Assembly (NCBI RefSeq): GCF_026213295.1
Contig: NC_079420.1
Coordinates: 9,521,182-9,585,181, forward strand
From: Gadus chalcogrammus
Taxonomy: Eukaryota > Chordata > Actinopteri > Gadiformes > Gadidae
Length of the DNA: 64,000 nt
Reading direction: 5' to 3'
Shown here: positions 17,958 to 30,039 of the stretch, piece by piece
How the letters are laid out: every line of letters starts with the position of its first letter
Numbering within the stretch: position 1 is the stretch's first letter
Notes under the pieces: generated by a model
The model's input: only the letters and a program-made list of their open reading frames with translations
Told to the model about the DNA's origin: nothing
Database searches by the model: none
Made by a program: the position numbers and the translations under genes

Positions 17958-19676
17958 CCGAATATCAATCAATTACTTTGTTCCCGTAGTGTTCTCCAAG
18001 CAGATGTGCGATTCATGCATTTTTCAACGCTCTTATTGGAGTTTGCTCAAATTGGGTTGATGGGTGCAGGCAGAAGTTTTTCCCGCTCCCTAATCCGTCC
18101 ACGCCGACTGCCTCTCAAACCATTGGTCTCGCTGAGCTTGCGCGTTATTTTCCCCCTCCTGCACTTCCAAGCGAAGGGAGGTGGGATGAGTCACTGCACA
18201 GAGGGAGTGTGCAGACAGTTGATCCAGCACACCTGAATAAATAAATCACATTCCATATTGTGTAAACAGCTGTTATTTTTCTCCATATTTTCCTGTTATT
18301 TTGGATGCTGGGGAAAAGCATTCTACATTTCTGGAGGATTCTTGATTAAATATATATATAAACAAAACTCAAAATGTATTTCACATTTTAGAGTCGACAG
18401 CACACCGACGTAATGAATGGACAGGGGGGCTAAGTATCAGGGGGGGTCCGGAGTACAGAGCATGTATTTAAATTGCATAGTTAATCAACCGAACATGGGC
18501 CTTTTTCCACCGTGGTAGCAAATTATGCAAGCTTTGTGCCATCAGGCAAACCTTGGGACTTCTGGGCTGTAGGTGGGGGGTATGTTGTGGGTAAACCGAG
18601 GAAAACATCCAGCGAGATGGAAGAAGTCGAGAGTGCACCAGGCCCCTCCACTGGGGACACACCAACACTCTGCACTTACAACTGAGGTGCAGGGAGTTGA
18701 CGTTGCCATGCACCAGCCGTGTGTGGGAGGGTCGGTTGTTATCAGGGAACGTTTGGATTGAGTTTGCATGTGAATCTGAGGAGAACTGAACAGCAACACT
18801 ATCAATAATTAGAATACACATGAGTGCAGACTGCATAAAGTCGAGGGCCCCCGCGTTTCACCATCCTGTCTTTGTTGTTTCTGTACTCGGCTCCCCTATA
18901 ATGTATGCTGTTGTACGGCTGCCATGTTGGTTTAACGATTGTTGGTGTTGTCGTTTCGTTTCGACGTCTGACCTCAGCTATCGAAGGAAGTTTCTGTGTG
19001 CTTGCTTATTGACGATAACGTTTTTGAAACTTTAGAACAAACATTAAAAAAAGATTATTGCAGAATGTGTGTCTCTGTCTCTCTCAGACACACAATACAG
19101 GCCTCTCACCCTTATTACCACACAGTTGTTTGCTACTTACGGTAAACATTGCCAGCGACTAAACAAGGCAGAGACTGGACTAAGGAAAGCTAGACAACTC
19201 TGCCGGGTGAGACCTTTGGAAAGGCCAGCAAGACTTCTGAAACATTAAGCAAAAGAGAGGAGAGACTTTATGACCTATTACCACACTTTTTAGGGTTCCA
19301 TATAACTTCACACGGAATGCCGTAAAACATTTCCACACAAGATAAAATCCCTTGATGTATGTATCATATGCCTTGCTCGAGAGTGTGTCGCACCCTAGGC
19401 AGGATCTACGGGGGGAGCCAGTAAAAAATGTAATTCTGTCATGGTTTCATGGGGTCGTTCAGAGGCTATATTGTACTGTTATATACATCATTTGGTGCAG
19501 GATTGATTGTAAATGGATTACATCGTATGTAAATGTGTTGTGTCTATGTGTATTTTGTACAGTTCATATGATATCCCAATCTCATGTCTAGTTTTACCCA
19601 TATTGTCAATTCCCTGTTCTCATTCTTGTTTCCATCTTGAGAAGAAAAAACAATACCTCAAATTGTTCTCAGGGTT
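17958..19676. other. Unique intergenic sequence, no gene seen
   Basis: About 1.7 kb of unique DNA. The overlapping open frames at 18468-18836 (minus, 122 and 87 codons) lie in two frames of the same stretch and show no domain, so I treat them as chance. Confidence 0.5.
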
Positions 19677-19866
19677 CAGCATTGTGTAGCATCTTATCCT
19701 AGCAATCTTTGTGGTGTACGGGGAATGGGTTAACCTACCAATTGTTAGTGCTCTGGTTTCTATGAACAACTTCTGACAAATTGACCTGTATTGTACAAAT
19801 TATTATTTTTATTTTAAGTCGCTTTGATAGAAGAGACTGTTAAACGCCCTACATATAAATGTAAAC
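19677..19866 (+). mobile_element. L2-clade LINE, diverged 3' UTR and tail
   Basis: About 190 bp matching the 3' UTR of the copy at 12.9 kb: ATTGTGTAGCATC, GGGAATGGGTTAACC, TTTCTATGAACA, CTTCTGACAAAT, then the tail. The terminal stem-loop is decayed (CGCTTTGATAGAAGAG instead of the GGATA loop form). The tail ends with AAACGCCCT and an ATAAATGTAA-type end. No coding sequence remains. Confidence 0.75.
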
Positions 19867-20290
<424 letters not shown>

Positions 20291-20297
20291 GGGGGGG

Positions 20298-20699
20298 CGA
20301 GCGTGCCCGGCGGATACCTGTTGTGAATATCCAACCCCTCCGTGGCGGGAGCCGGGCTAATCACAACGCACGCGTGCGAGCGCCAGAATGGAGACGCCGA
20401 CTCTACTTCCAGTCAAGGACAATGTGGAATTAAAAGGTGCTGGCTATCGTATGGGGAAACGGATAATTCTGAATGTGCTGCAAAAGGCTCCATTGCCTTC
20501 GTTTTCTACTACCGTGTTCGTGAATGGTGGAGTCCAAACTGTGGTATAAAACTGGGAGTCGTGTGACATAACGGCGGCATCGTCGACCCCCGGGGCCTGA
20601 GATTCCTGCCTCCCCTCATGAAGGTGTTATTAGCGCCCCGTGTTGAATTCAATCCACGTTCCGCCGTGCCACCCGAGCCCAGCCGGTACACCCCCTGCA
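20298..20699. other. Unique, GC-rich DNA
   Basis: Contains CpG-rich patches (20298-20400 and 20575-20690). No gene or RNA recognised. Confidence 0.45.
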
Positions 20700-21260
20700 T
20701 GTATTAGAGGAGAAAAAAGGCATTCACTTCCAGCTCCTAAATCTTCAAGAGGAAAATAAAGTTTGCCCTAGATGTGCTTATGTATGCTGGATTTTAGATC
20801 AATGGCATAAACCGCTGGAAGAAAAGAGACGGGAAAAAACATCCTCTGTGAGAGAAAGTGAAATAAGCAGTCCCTCGCATCCTCCGCGCTGGCGTCTGTT
20901 TATATTTACGCTCCTCTGTGAGCTGGAGGACCTCCGAGCGAAGGCGCAAAACAGAAAAATTCATTGAAGATGATTATAGTCTATAATCTGAGAACGGGGT
21001 GGCTCGTTGGTTTAATTTGTCATTTAATTTTAATCTTAATTACCACATTTGAAGTGTTTGCTATAGACAACAATTGTTTATCTGTTTGCTTGCTTTATTT
21101 TGCTCTTTGAAGTGAGCCAAGGAGCTCTGAAGGTTATCGCCCCAGCTCTCTGAATTCATCATGCGATCGGCTCATAAGAACAATAGAAGAGTTGTCGCTT
21201 TAAAGAGGCATACCATTTTGTTCTCACTGCTGAATCAATAACCTTTGTTGGCAAAAACGT
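20700..21260. promoter_or_regulatory. Candidate conserved enhancer-like region
   Basis: About 560 bp free of simple repeats, bearing many developmental-factor-type cores: TTTAATTTGTCATTTAATTT and CTTAATTACC (homeodomain), AACAATTGTT and GAACAATAGA (SOX-type), CATCATGCGATCGG. Open frames are absent, arguing against an exon. The texture matches vertebrate conserved noncoding elements, which cluster in large gene deserts near developmental genes. Conservation itself cannot be seen here, so this is inference. Confidence 0.3.
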
Positions 21261-21412
21261 CGACGTAATAATGTGGCATATACCGAATCAAGTACAGAAT
21301 TGTCTGCCTCTCAGATGTGATGTGAAATATTACAACTAAATTCATAATCAATATGGGGGGTATCTCTTAAATTTTAAATAGCTAGTATAGTAACCGAACA
21401 GAACAGCTGTAA

Positions 21413-21552
<140 letters not shown>

Positions 21553-21580
21553 ATCTTCTCTATATCTTCTCTATATATTA

Positions 21581-22150
21581 ATATACACAGATACATATAT
21601 ATATACATACACACACATACCACATCCTACTCTGAATAAATTCAGTGTGGTGTTTGGTGCATTAATACAAAAATCCATCACTGTATATGGCCCAGCCAGT
21701 AGAAGAGATGATATGTCTCTCTTTTTAACATAAATATATATATATAGAGTACATTCCTGCAAGTTCCCTCATTTCAAAGTGGAGCTGGCTGGCTGTGATT
21801 GGCTGGGAGGAAATGCCAACTCTGAGAGCAGAGGGGGGCTTGGCAAGACCCCAGGCTGAGAGGAGAAACTTACACCCAGCAGGGGGGCCATCGCATCACC
21901 CCCCCACCCATCCGCATTCACTGTACTTCTCTGAGTGTTTTCAAAAAGCAGCCCTAACTAAGACATAACAAAACAAAACTAAATCTTCCCTCCCTTGTTC
22001 GCATAGAAAAATAAAATAAATACCGCAGTGGATGCTTTTGTTTTAATGACATTTCCAAAACCATTCCCTAATCCCGACTGAGGCAGAGCACATTTCAGAT
22101 TGATAAGGGCACCGGAGAGTGCATAGGAATCATCGATATTTAACAGTTCT
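21581..22150. other. Unique sequence with short AT tract
   Basis: Includes a short TATATATATA at about 21735-21747 and a CCAAT-box-like GATTGGCTGGG at about 21796-21806. No gene seen. Confidence 0.45.
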
Positions 22151-22480
22151 CACAACTCAGACCTCCGAAATGTCATTCATTTGCATTTAAATGTGTTTTC
22201 TATTTGCCTCTTTAATCTCTTAATAAAACCCCATTCGATAGCCTCTCCGATATGACCCTGACCCAGCACGGCCAGGCTGGGCTCCCATTGATCGTTCACA
22301 CAGAAGCCAGCGCCAAACTCTCCTGGGTAAATCCTCAGGAAGACACTGTTTAAGAATGCAAAACCAACCACCACCATCACAACAATCGCATCACATCTAA
22401 TGTGGAAATCCCCCTCCGAAGAGGAGACACAGATACACGTGAAGATACACATCTCATGAGGCGAAGTCTGCATATTTAAA
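22151..22480. promoter_or_regulatory. Conserved-looking region with a 98-codon minus-strand open frame
   Basis: On the minus strand an open frame runs 22473 to 22177. Its middle is hydrophobic (AIVVMVVVGFAFL, residues about 29-41) and it continues into a protein-like segment (IYPGEFGAGFCVNDQWEP, then GEAIEWGFIKRLK). A good acceptor-like string (TTGCATTCTTAAACAG) precedes the second half. Against a gene: no partner exon, no known domain, and the 3' part holds noncoding-element-like sequence (CATTTGCATTTAAATG with a POU octamer, TCTTTAATCTCTTAATAAAA). I favour a conserved noncoding element that happens to be open. An orphan exon is possible. Confidence 0.3.
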
Positions 22481-22909
22481 GTAGAAGGAGGTCAGGAGCC
22501 AGAGCTTTACTGAAGGAATATGTTTCACGGCAAATAAATCTTGACTGGGTCGCTGGCTTTTTCTATACCGGTGTGCGTGTTAATGGCAATTTCTTTCAGT
22601 TCGAAACCTAGCATGTGTACCTTCGCAATAGCATTAGGCCTACATGGTGCAAGCTGAATAAATGATGCACCCCTTTAAGGTATAAGAATAAATACCAGCT
22701 GGAGCTAAACAGCAATGCAGTGTGAACCTCCACCGCCGACTCCCACTGCGGAAGGAGAAAGGACTATATGACTATATGAGCCAAAGAAGTGCTTGACAGC
22801 ATGATAGAACTATTTATATTGCAGAGCGTGTTCTAAAACCTCTGCTTTCTCTATGGATTCCGGATGATACTACTATATACTATATAATGCACAAAAACAA
22901 CTCAACCCC
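22481..22909. other. Unique sequence, no gene seen
   Basis: Unique DNA with a short ACTATATGACTATATGA duplication near 22762-22778 and ACTATATACTATAT near 22872. Nothing else recognised. Confidence 0.45.
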
Positions 22910-23100
22910 TCAGGCCTTCAAAGGCCACGGTGCAGTTCATTAGTGTGGCGGGGCTTTGCATTGTAATTGGCCGATGGTCCGGAATAACGTAAAAAGAGCC
23001 CGATATTGTCAATCTGGGGTTCCGTTACAACGGCCCCACGACGACGCAGAGAAGGCAATATATTTCCTCCCAAGTTCAATTAAATTAATTTAGCGCTTGG
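22910..23100. promoter_or_regulatory. Candidate regulatory element
   Basis: Contains TTTGCATTGTAATTGGCC and CAATTAAATTAATTTAGCGC, homeodomain/POU-type cores in moderately GC-rich DNA, directly upstream of a CpG-rich block. Inference from composition only. Confidence 0.22.
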
Positions 23101-23465
23101 CGTGGTTCCTATTACGGCGTCCCTCAAGTGTCGTCATTCTGCGGCGGTAAACAGAACGCGCCACAACAACACGCAAGACACGCGCAGGAGCCCACTCATG
23201 GAGGGGGACGAGGGGAGGCAGAGGCCCTCTGATGAGGCGCCGTGTGGTAGGCTGTGGGCAGAGCCAAGGCTCCCTGTTAAGTACGAGTCAACACGCAGGA
23301 GAGCCGCGCTCACCTCAGCCAAACACCGGGCGGCCCGGCGGCGCCGGTCTCCCCGGTCTCCTCGCTCCTCCTCCTCCATTATTCAGATAAGGAGCCTGCG
23401 GTGGTGCTCACCCCCCGCTGTTGACTCAGCAGCACGGAAACATGGTCAAGACGACGTCGCGACCT
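23101..23465. promoter_or_regulatory. CpG-rich block
   Basis: About 365 bp with many CpG dinucleotides (GCGGCGG, ACGCGCAGG, GGGCGGCCCGGCGGCGCCGG), unlike the surroundings. Open frames of 121 codons (+) and 81 codons (-) overlap here, both Arg/Ser/Pro-rich as expected from GC-rich noncoding DNA. It could be a small CpG island or an unmethylated enhancer. No TATA box or splice donor defines a first exon. Confidence 0.25.
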
Positions 23466-23574
23466 GAGGGCTGTGGAGACGATAAATCTTCAAATTCAGA
23501 GTTTTTCAAATTCAGAAAGCGGAGAAATTGTGGGCCCCTCCAAAGTGTTTTCACAACAGGAAACAGCGGGGGAG

Positions 23575-23800
23575 AAGGGGAGAGTTAAGGGTGAGGGAAC
23601 GGATTGGTTAGGATTAGATATTAGTGGGGTGAGAGGAGTTAGAGTGAGACGTGCCGAGGGGTGAGATGAGTGAGAGTGAGACGTGTGGAGGGGTGAGATA
23701 AGTTAGAATGAGAATTGTGAAGGGGTTAGAGAAGTTAAGGTTAGACGTGTGGAGGGGTGAGATAAGTGGAAGGGTGAGAGGAATTAGGGTGAGATAAGAC
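23575..23800. repeat. Degenerate minisatellite, GTGAGA-type
   Basis: Imperfect tandem repeats built on GAGGGGTGAGATAAGTTAG and GTGAGACGTGTG, with a period of very roughly 40 bp and strong purine bias on the plus strand. Confidence 0.7.
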
Positions 23801-24861
23801 CAGGGATCCTCAACCTCAGGGTTAAGGGCCACATTCTCTGTTCTTACAGTTTCGGGACCCAAACACGTACAGAATAACAATAACAACAGCGAATGTGCTT
23901 CTGCTTCTTTGGCCCTCCAGGAGCCTGTGCTCCATGACATTGTCCAAGGCTAAGGGCCCTAGTCCCAAGGATTCTTGGGCCCTTATCGTAGAGGCCATCC
24001 TCCAGCTCTGCAAACCTGTCAAAGGCTTTTATTACAGGGAGTTGGGCCCTGGGGTCTCAAACCAAATCCGTACCCTAGAACAAAACACTAACCGTGAAAC
24101 CCAACACTTCTGGGCCACTTAAGCTCACCAGCATGTAATCGGTGGCCCTCACGATGGTACGAGGGTTAATAAGCAGGAAAGCCGATAAATAAACACCAAA
24201 AAAAAAACACATGTCTTCAATACATGAGCCTAGCAGGTGTCACGTCCTGCTGTCCGAATGCCGTCAAATGTTTAAACAACGATAAGGTCCCAGTGAGGCA
24301 CAATGCTAAAGATATATATATAATGAAATGGAAGAGAGCGTAACACAGTTTTTTAGAGCAGATTAATCAATGTTAGGTTGGAAAAAAAAAGGGGAATTAA
24401 TCAGGAGTAATCACATCACTTCCTGTCTGTGCTTTACCAAGCCAGAAAGCTCATTTCACTGTAGATTGCTCATGCCTCCTTCTTCACCACAGAGTATTAA
24501 GCATCACAAGAAGGGATGTGAGAATAAGGAGTTTCGTTAATATGCAGTGAATGATGCATTTTGAGGCTTGGAAGGCACCAGCCAGAGAGACTAATAAATG
24601 GCTATAAACATACATTTTTCATACTCACGTACAAAAAAACATTCATTTTCACACTGATTTAAAAATGGTTCAAACGCAAACCTATTTGCTCCGCTAAACC
24701 CCCTAAATGGTGTGCATGGTCGAGGCTGTGTCTCTGTGTTTGCAGATAATATTGTATTTAACATGACATCACTTGATGCGTCAATCGAGGGGGAACGGCG
24801 TTCATTGTTACTTTCCTCAAGCGGCTCAGATTTGTATGGTAGGCCGTTGTGCTTTGCCTCC
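23801..24861. other. Unique DNA, possible old repeat at its start
   Basis: The segment 23800-24125 (AGGGATCCTCAACCTCAGGG, GGGGTCTCAAACC) is reminiscent of interspersed repeats in fish, but I cannot place it. The 75-codon frame at 23895-24122 has no domain. The rest is unique, with a short AT tract at 24310-24322. Confidence 0.35.
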
Positions 24862-24922
24862 GTCTACCTGGTTAGTCCCTCTCGATAAAGGCGTCCGCTA
24901 AATGGCTAAATGTCATTGTAAA
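24862..24922 (+). mobile_element. L2/SINE-type 3' tail fragment
   Basis: Only the terminal ~60 bp of an L2-tailed retroelement: TCTCGATAAAGGCGTCCGC, then TAAATGGCTAAATGTCATTG and TAAA. The stem-loop is degraded. It could be the end of an L2 LINE or of a SINE sharing that tail, since the body is not recognisable. Confidence 0.6.
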
Positions 24923-27869
24923 TTTGCCAAAGGAGGGCCAGCCGTGTTCACCGTTGTCCTACTTTATCACCTTCATGTGAATTTCAAGAGGTCACACAAG
25001 GGGTGACTAGCAATAAAACAAGGCTGCGCTATTTTCGGCTGTAATTGGGATATTTGCTAGGCATTAAAACTACAAGTCATGACATTTTGCCGTAGAAATG
25101 TCATACTTTTAATAGTCATTGGCGGTAGAGTTGGCTCAGACTAGTCCTGTATGATTAGACACTGAACCCTATCGCTTTGCCAATGTTGGTGTTGGACAGA
25201 AGTCACGTTTCCTGCATGGACAGATGTGACCGTTTGCTGTGATAGCAGACACTGCGAGTTTTACTTCCGCAGCTTTTGTGATAACAAATTAAAATATCAG
25301 TGAAAAGTCAAACCGCCCCGGAGGAATACCATGTGTTTATAAAATACACAGATCACATTTGACCAGTAGCTGTTGTAAAAATGCTGCCGACATGTCCAAA
25401 TGAGGTTAAGGCTAGTTGTGGACATGTTTGTCTCTAATGGGTCTTTTCTATCTTGAGTGGGAGGCTGTGGGAATGTTTCTTTGCCATACAATTAATAACG
25501 AGGACCAAAGTTTGGTTGTATTTGTTTCTCATTAATTGAGCTGTCAGCAGTGAGTTGAACAAATTAATGTTATCTAAGTGTTCAATAAAAAATAAAAAAT
25601 TCAGAGACTGATGTACAATTTAACAAAATGCTTAATTTTCTGTGGTTCATTTTTCATTTTTCATGCCCAATATTTCCGACACAGAATTAATTGATGTATT
25701 TTCAGTGGGAACATGAAATCTGTTTCCCATTGTTTGATTAGTGGTTACTTCCTGGGTTCGGTTTGCATAAGCCGTGATGAATAAGCGCACAAACCGAGTA
25801 GAGATGTGCTTGCTGAAGTTATTTATTTATCGAATCTCACTCTTACTGAATACCGTCCGTGGTGTTTTGGTGTCAAGTCAGTATTTTCAGCACATTATAT
25901 GAAGACTATTTTCATACCAAGTTTATTTCCGCAGGCTAAACAGGCAGAGTCGCCTCAGATAACACACAGTGCTTAATAATTTAGTTTGCAGTGGAGGAAT
26001 AGCACTGGTGTAACGCTGTTTGGTTCTGGAGCTTACATCGTTCAAGCATGAAGAAATATACATATTGTAAGTTTGGCCTTCTGCTGAATTTGTCTAAATA
26101 ACATTGTCAACTTCCTGGCATATACTGTATTATACTATATATATATATATAGTTTTTTTATTTATTTCTACACAGAATCCAACATAGATTTTCCAGCCTC
26201 TGATCTCCGTTGAAATGTTTGAGGTTCTTGATTTTATGCTGAATCATGTAAACGACTCTCTGCCCTCTAGATCCGCCACATGCAAGCCCTGTTCTCCTCT
26301 CCTCGCCTTCCTTGGAGTCTTTGATCCCATGAATTATTCTACATTTTATTAACCACGTCGAACCAATCCTCTCACTTTTGAAAAGCAAATAATTAAAAAC
26401 AAAAAACGTTTTACCTTTAAATTGTCCGTTCAAAGCTTGTCTGAGGTCTGGAGTTATGCCTATAATGTGCAGTGAATGGAAGTTTTTAATCAGACATTTT
26501 TATTCTAGGTATGTATAGTAGCAAGAAGGCCACTCACTGTGTTGCTCTGAATAAATATTTGAGTTTAAAGGAAAAGGTGAAATCAACACACTGAATTATG
26601 GTATTTAATTTGCATTGCAATTTTTGAGCTCAATCGATCTATCCCCCTTCTCCACGCTCTTGATGTTAAACAGGTGTGACCTTAGTGGCTCATACATGGA
26701 TCCTGTTGAAAACACACAGTATTTTTATCAGCCTTTTCACACAGTCCATGATATTCCGGCCTAATAAAACGGCACTAGGCTCCTCAGTGAGTCACCTTCT
26801 GCTTTCCTTTCCGCCACTATTATCCTCCGATATCTTCTGTCCGTATGAAAGAGCTGCAGAGATCCATCGAGGGCATGACCACCACTCACTCTTCGGACAT
26901 CAGGTGACTGTGATCGAGTAGGAAACAGTAACCGCAACAAAAAAAAACAAACACAAATAAAACCGCAGACCGGGAAAAAGACATCAGGCGAAACGCAACA
27001 TCCATATATGTGGGGTCAAACACTCATGTCGTGCACTCCCGACTTTCACTGGAGCCTGAACTCTCAGCTCTGTAGCTGCCGGCCAGAGAGAGAATGCATT
27101 ACGGCCGGCTACAGTACTCTGAGTGAACGGGCAGAATGATGAAGTGTCCTGACAGCGCTGGAATAGCCCAGGTTACACACCTTCTCAAGTGCAGTCTTCA
27201 TCTCCCCGGCTTCGCCGATGAGCAATAAGACTCCGAGTGTGTGTGAGGAGGTGCAGGAGCAAGAGGAGGAGGAGAAGGAGGAGGAAAGAGGCTGGTCAGC
27301 ATCTAGGATGTGATCAAACATGTTCACGGGCCGGACTTCTCATCGCCTGAAGTATAGATAGAATTGCATGTGGAGCGAGAACACATGGCCTCCATATCTC
27401 TCCTCCCTGACACCGCATCAAAAAGAAACAGAGAAAAATGGCAAAAGAAATGCATTGGTTTCCTCTTGTGATGAGGACAGCTGCTTCCCCCAAACAGCAC
27501 ACGTGTGAACCCACACAGTCCAGGTAGATAGATGGTATTAGATAGGTAGAGGGGGGAGGGGTCGGGCTCCCAACAACACTGGGAAACAGGGGCGGCAGCG
27601 GAGAATGGATGGGCTTGAAAGAGCCGAGTTAACAGAAAACAGCCAGGGAATGCATCATACGCCCCTGGCTGTAGGACGTGTAGTACCAGGGGGGGGCGCT
27701 GCCGCGTGATTGACTCTTCCCCGTCCTGTCGTTTGTTAGCCCGATACCCCCACGTGAATGGAACACCGCCAGAGGTGGGGATACTGTTGACACAGACGTA
27801 TCTGAGGAGCGTCTGTTAACACGGTGGAGAGGATCGTTGTGTAGATCGGACCACTTGTAGTTATGTTAT
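24923..27869. other. Unique intergenic sequence, no gene seen
   Basis: About 2.9 kb of unique DNA. It holds a small TATATATATATATA tract at about 26136-26151, a GAGGAG-rich purine stretch at 27245-27292 and G-rich patches at 27548-27560 and 27690-27698. No exon or RNA gene recognised. Confidence 0.5.
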
Positions 27870-27883
27870 GGGGGGGGGGGGGG
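27870..27883. repeat. Poly-G run (14 G)
   Basis: Mononucleotide run. Confidence 0.9.
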
Positions 27884-28984
27884 CTGATTTGAAGATTTGA
27901 ATGAGTTTGTCTACAAACATTTGTCTCATATTCAAAAATCAGTAAAGAGGAACTAAACATCGCCACGATACAGGGGGATTTTTTTGTTGTTGTGATTTGC
28001 TTGTGCCAATTTGCCTCCCTGTAGAATTAAAGGTAATGCTCACGGCTAGCAGTTTATCCACTTTTTTAAGGAGGACCACAATCAGGCAATTCAAAGCGGG
28101 CCGAAAACAAAAGGCTATAAAGCTCATTAGACATATTGGGGAAGAGATACCCAAGAAAAGCAACAAAGACAGTTCATAAGCGAAAATGGGGCCGTTTTGA
28201 ATCTGAATATTGCTCGGAAAAGACTTGAGCACAGCGTTTTGATTGACCTCCAGCAGTCACACCGTTTAGTGGCTAATGGCTAGCAGCCGTCTGCTACGAA
28301 CCAATAACAGACCGTCGAATGCCGTAATTGACCAATCAGCATCGAACAAAGCTGTGTAATAAAACACGTTAGAACACATTCATTGCGGACTCTTACGCAA
28401 GGAAAGCATGCTTGACAATTATGCACTGGGAGAATAGAGGGCTTTGACCGTGAACATCGGAGCAGTTGACAGAAAAACAGTGGCTGTTGTCCTTTGAATG
28501 TGTATTTTTCCCCCCTGTTTGTGTCAATCCAGCTCCACATGTCTGCTGCACTCAGCCAGAGAGGCCGTAGGCAGCGCGGCAAAGATGAAGAAATAAGAGC
28601 TAACAATACAACGTACAACACTACGTTAGGATAGCGAGAGAGAGCAGAAAACCACGGGAGAGTGATATAAAGCTGGACCCTGTCAGGTGCACCACAGGCC
28701 GGCCCCCCTGTCGGACCCCCGGGGCCATCCACCATTTAATAAAGGCATCCTTTCCCTCCAATCTGGGGGTGACCCCGAGGGCAGAGTCCTGGGCGGCCCC
28801 CAGAGAACCGTGGGGCTCCCTGTCGGACTCATTAAGAGGAGGACCGGACTCGGTGGGGCCAACGGCCGTAGCCACACTCCTCACGTCAGTTGGCCTCAGC
28901 CTCAACTCACGCCTCGGCTCGACGAAGCACCTCCAGTTGCCATGGCGAGCGAGGCCCACCCCAGGGAGGCTGCACGGTGAACAA
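27884..28984. other. Unique DNA, GC-rich second half
   Basis: 28680-28980 is GC-rich, with open frames of 64-112 codons on both strands in several frames, which is typical of GC-rich noncoding DNA. I see no domain, no initiator context and no consistent splice sites, so I do not call an exon. Confidence 0.4.
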
Positions 28985-29010
28985 CGTCCCCGTCCCCGTC
29001 CCCGTCCCCA
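28985..29010. repeat. (GTCCCC)4 microsatellite
   Basis: Four tandem copies of a CCCCGT-type hexamer. Confidence 0.85.
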
Positions 29011-29458
29011 TACGATTCACGGGCGATTATTCTCCCTCTTTGCAGCGCCGGGGGAAACACACACTTCCCATTTTAGCCCTTGAAGGTTAATGCTGCGGGG
29101 CAGAGCGTTTCCCTCAGGGGGAAATTAAACACAACAAATAAAGCCTTGAATTATCGGGGCCGGGCGGCTCTGTGTCCTATATCCCATAATGCATCTTTGT
29201 GTTTCATTATACTCTTACGTTCAGCGCACTAAGCAGTCCGGGACTCAACACACAAAGACAGCGGCGACTAACTGAACAGGTCCCAGTGCATTTGCTTCTT
29301 ATTTCATTTTTTTTTTTTTTCTTCTCCTCCTCCCAGCCAACTGCTGCGTTTGAGTGTAGAAGAGCATCCTCTGTCTTCTCTTCCCCCGGGGGATAACAGT
29401 CACTTTCTCCATATCATATTGAACCAAAAAAGCTAAGCTAACCTCTGAATTCCAGTCG
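29011..29458. other. Unique DNA with short T run
   Basis: Contains AAATTAAACACAAC and TTGAATTATCGGGG near 29120-29160 and a T run at about 29308-29320. No gene seen. Confidence 0.45.
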
Positions 29459-29523
29459 CACGCACACAACACAGGGATGCACACAACACAGGGATGCAAA
29501 CAACACAGAGATGCAAACAACGC
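29459..29523. repeat. Minisatellite, 18-bp unit, about 3.5 copies
   Basis: Tandem copies of AACACAGGGATGCACACA with A/C and G/A variants. Confidence 0.85.
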
Positions 29524-29815
29524 CGGTCGCTTAATGTTCTCCAGCTCTCAGAGGGAGAAAGATAGGGAAAAAAGAAGAAAGGGAGAAAAAGAGAAAGGGG
29601 AAGATGATTACAGCTATGCGGTTAAAAGAACATAGACGAGCGATATAACATTATTATCATTTTTGTTCACCCAATCTGCAATGAGTGGATGTGTCTGTGA
29701 CAATTGGTTGCATTTAGCCAAGAGTGGTTGAATTTAAAAGCGTCTGCTGCACTTTCTCATAAACATTAGTGATTTCTCTCTCTCTTTGGGTCTGTCTCTA
29801 ACACTCTCTCCCTCT
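29524..29815. other. Purine-rich then unique DNA
   Basis: 29545-29605 is GAAAGGGAGAAA-like purine sequence. A (TC)n-like stretch starts at about 29773. Confidence 0.5.
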
Positions 29816-29974
29816 GTCTTTCTCTCAGTCTTGTGCTCTCTCAGTCTTTCTCTCAGTCTTGTGCTCTCTCAGTCTTTCCCTCGGTCTTGCGCTCTCTCAA
29901 TCTTTCCCTCGGTCTTGCGCTCTCTCAATCTTTCCCTCGGTCTTGCGCTCTCTCAATCTTTCCCTCGGTCTTGT

Positions 29975-29976
<2 letters not shown>
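29816..29976. repeat. Minisatellite, 28-bp unit, about 6 copies
   Basis: Regular 28-bp repeats containing GTCTTGYGCTCTCTCARTC and TTTCYCTC. The later copies share CAATCTTTCCCTCGGTC while the first two read CAGTCTTTCTCTCAGTC, showing local homogenisation. The Leu/Ser-rich open frames are its translation. Confidence 0.9.

Positions 29977-30036
<60 letters not shown>
29977..30036. repeat. (TC)n microsatellite, about 60 bp
   Basis: Pure TC run fused to the end of the 28-bp minisatellite. Confidence 0.95.

Positions 30037-30039
<3 letters not shown>

Noticed and set aside
28621..28980. Possible exon in GC-rich DNA
   Set aside because: Open frames occur in three or more frames on both strands, with no domain, start context or convincing splice sites.
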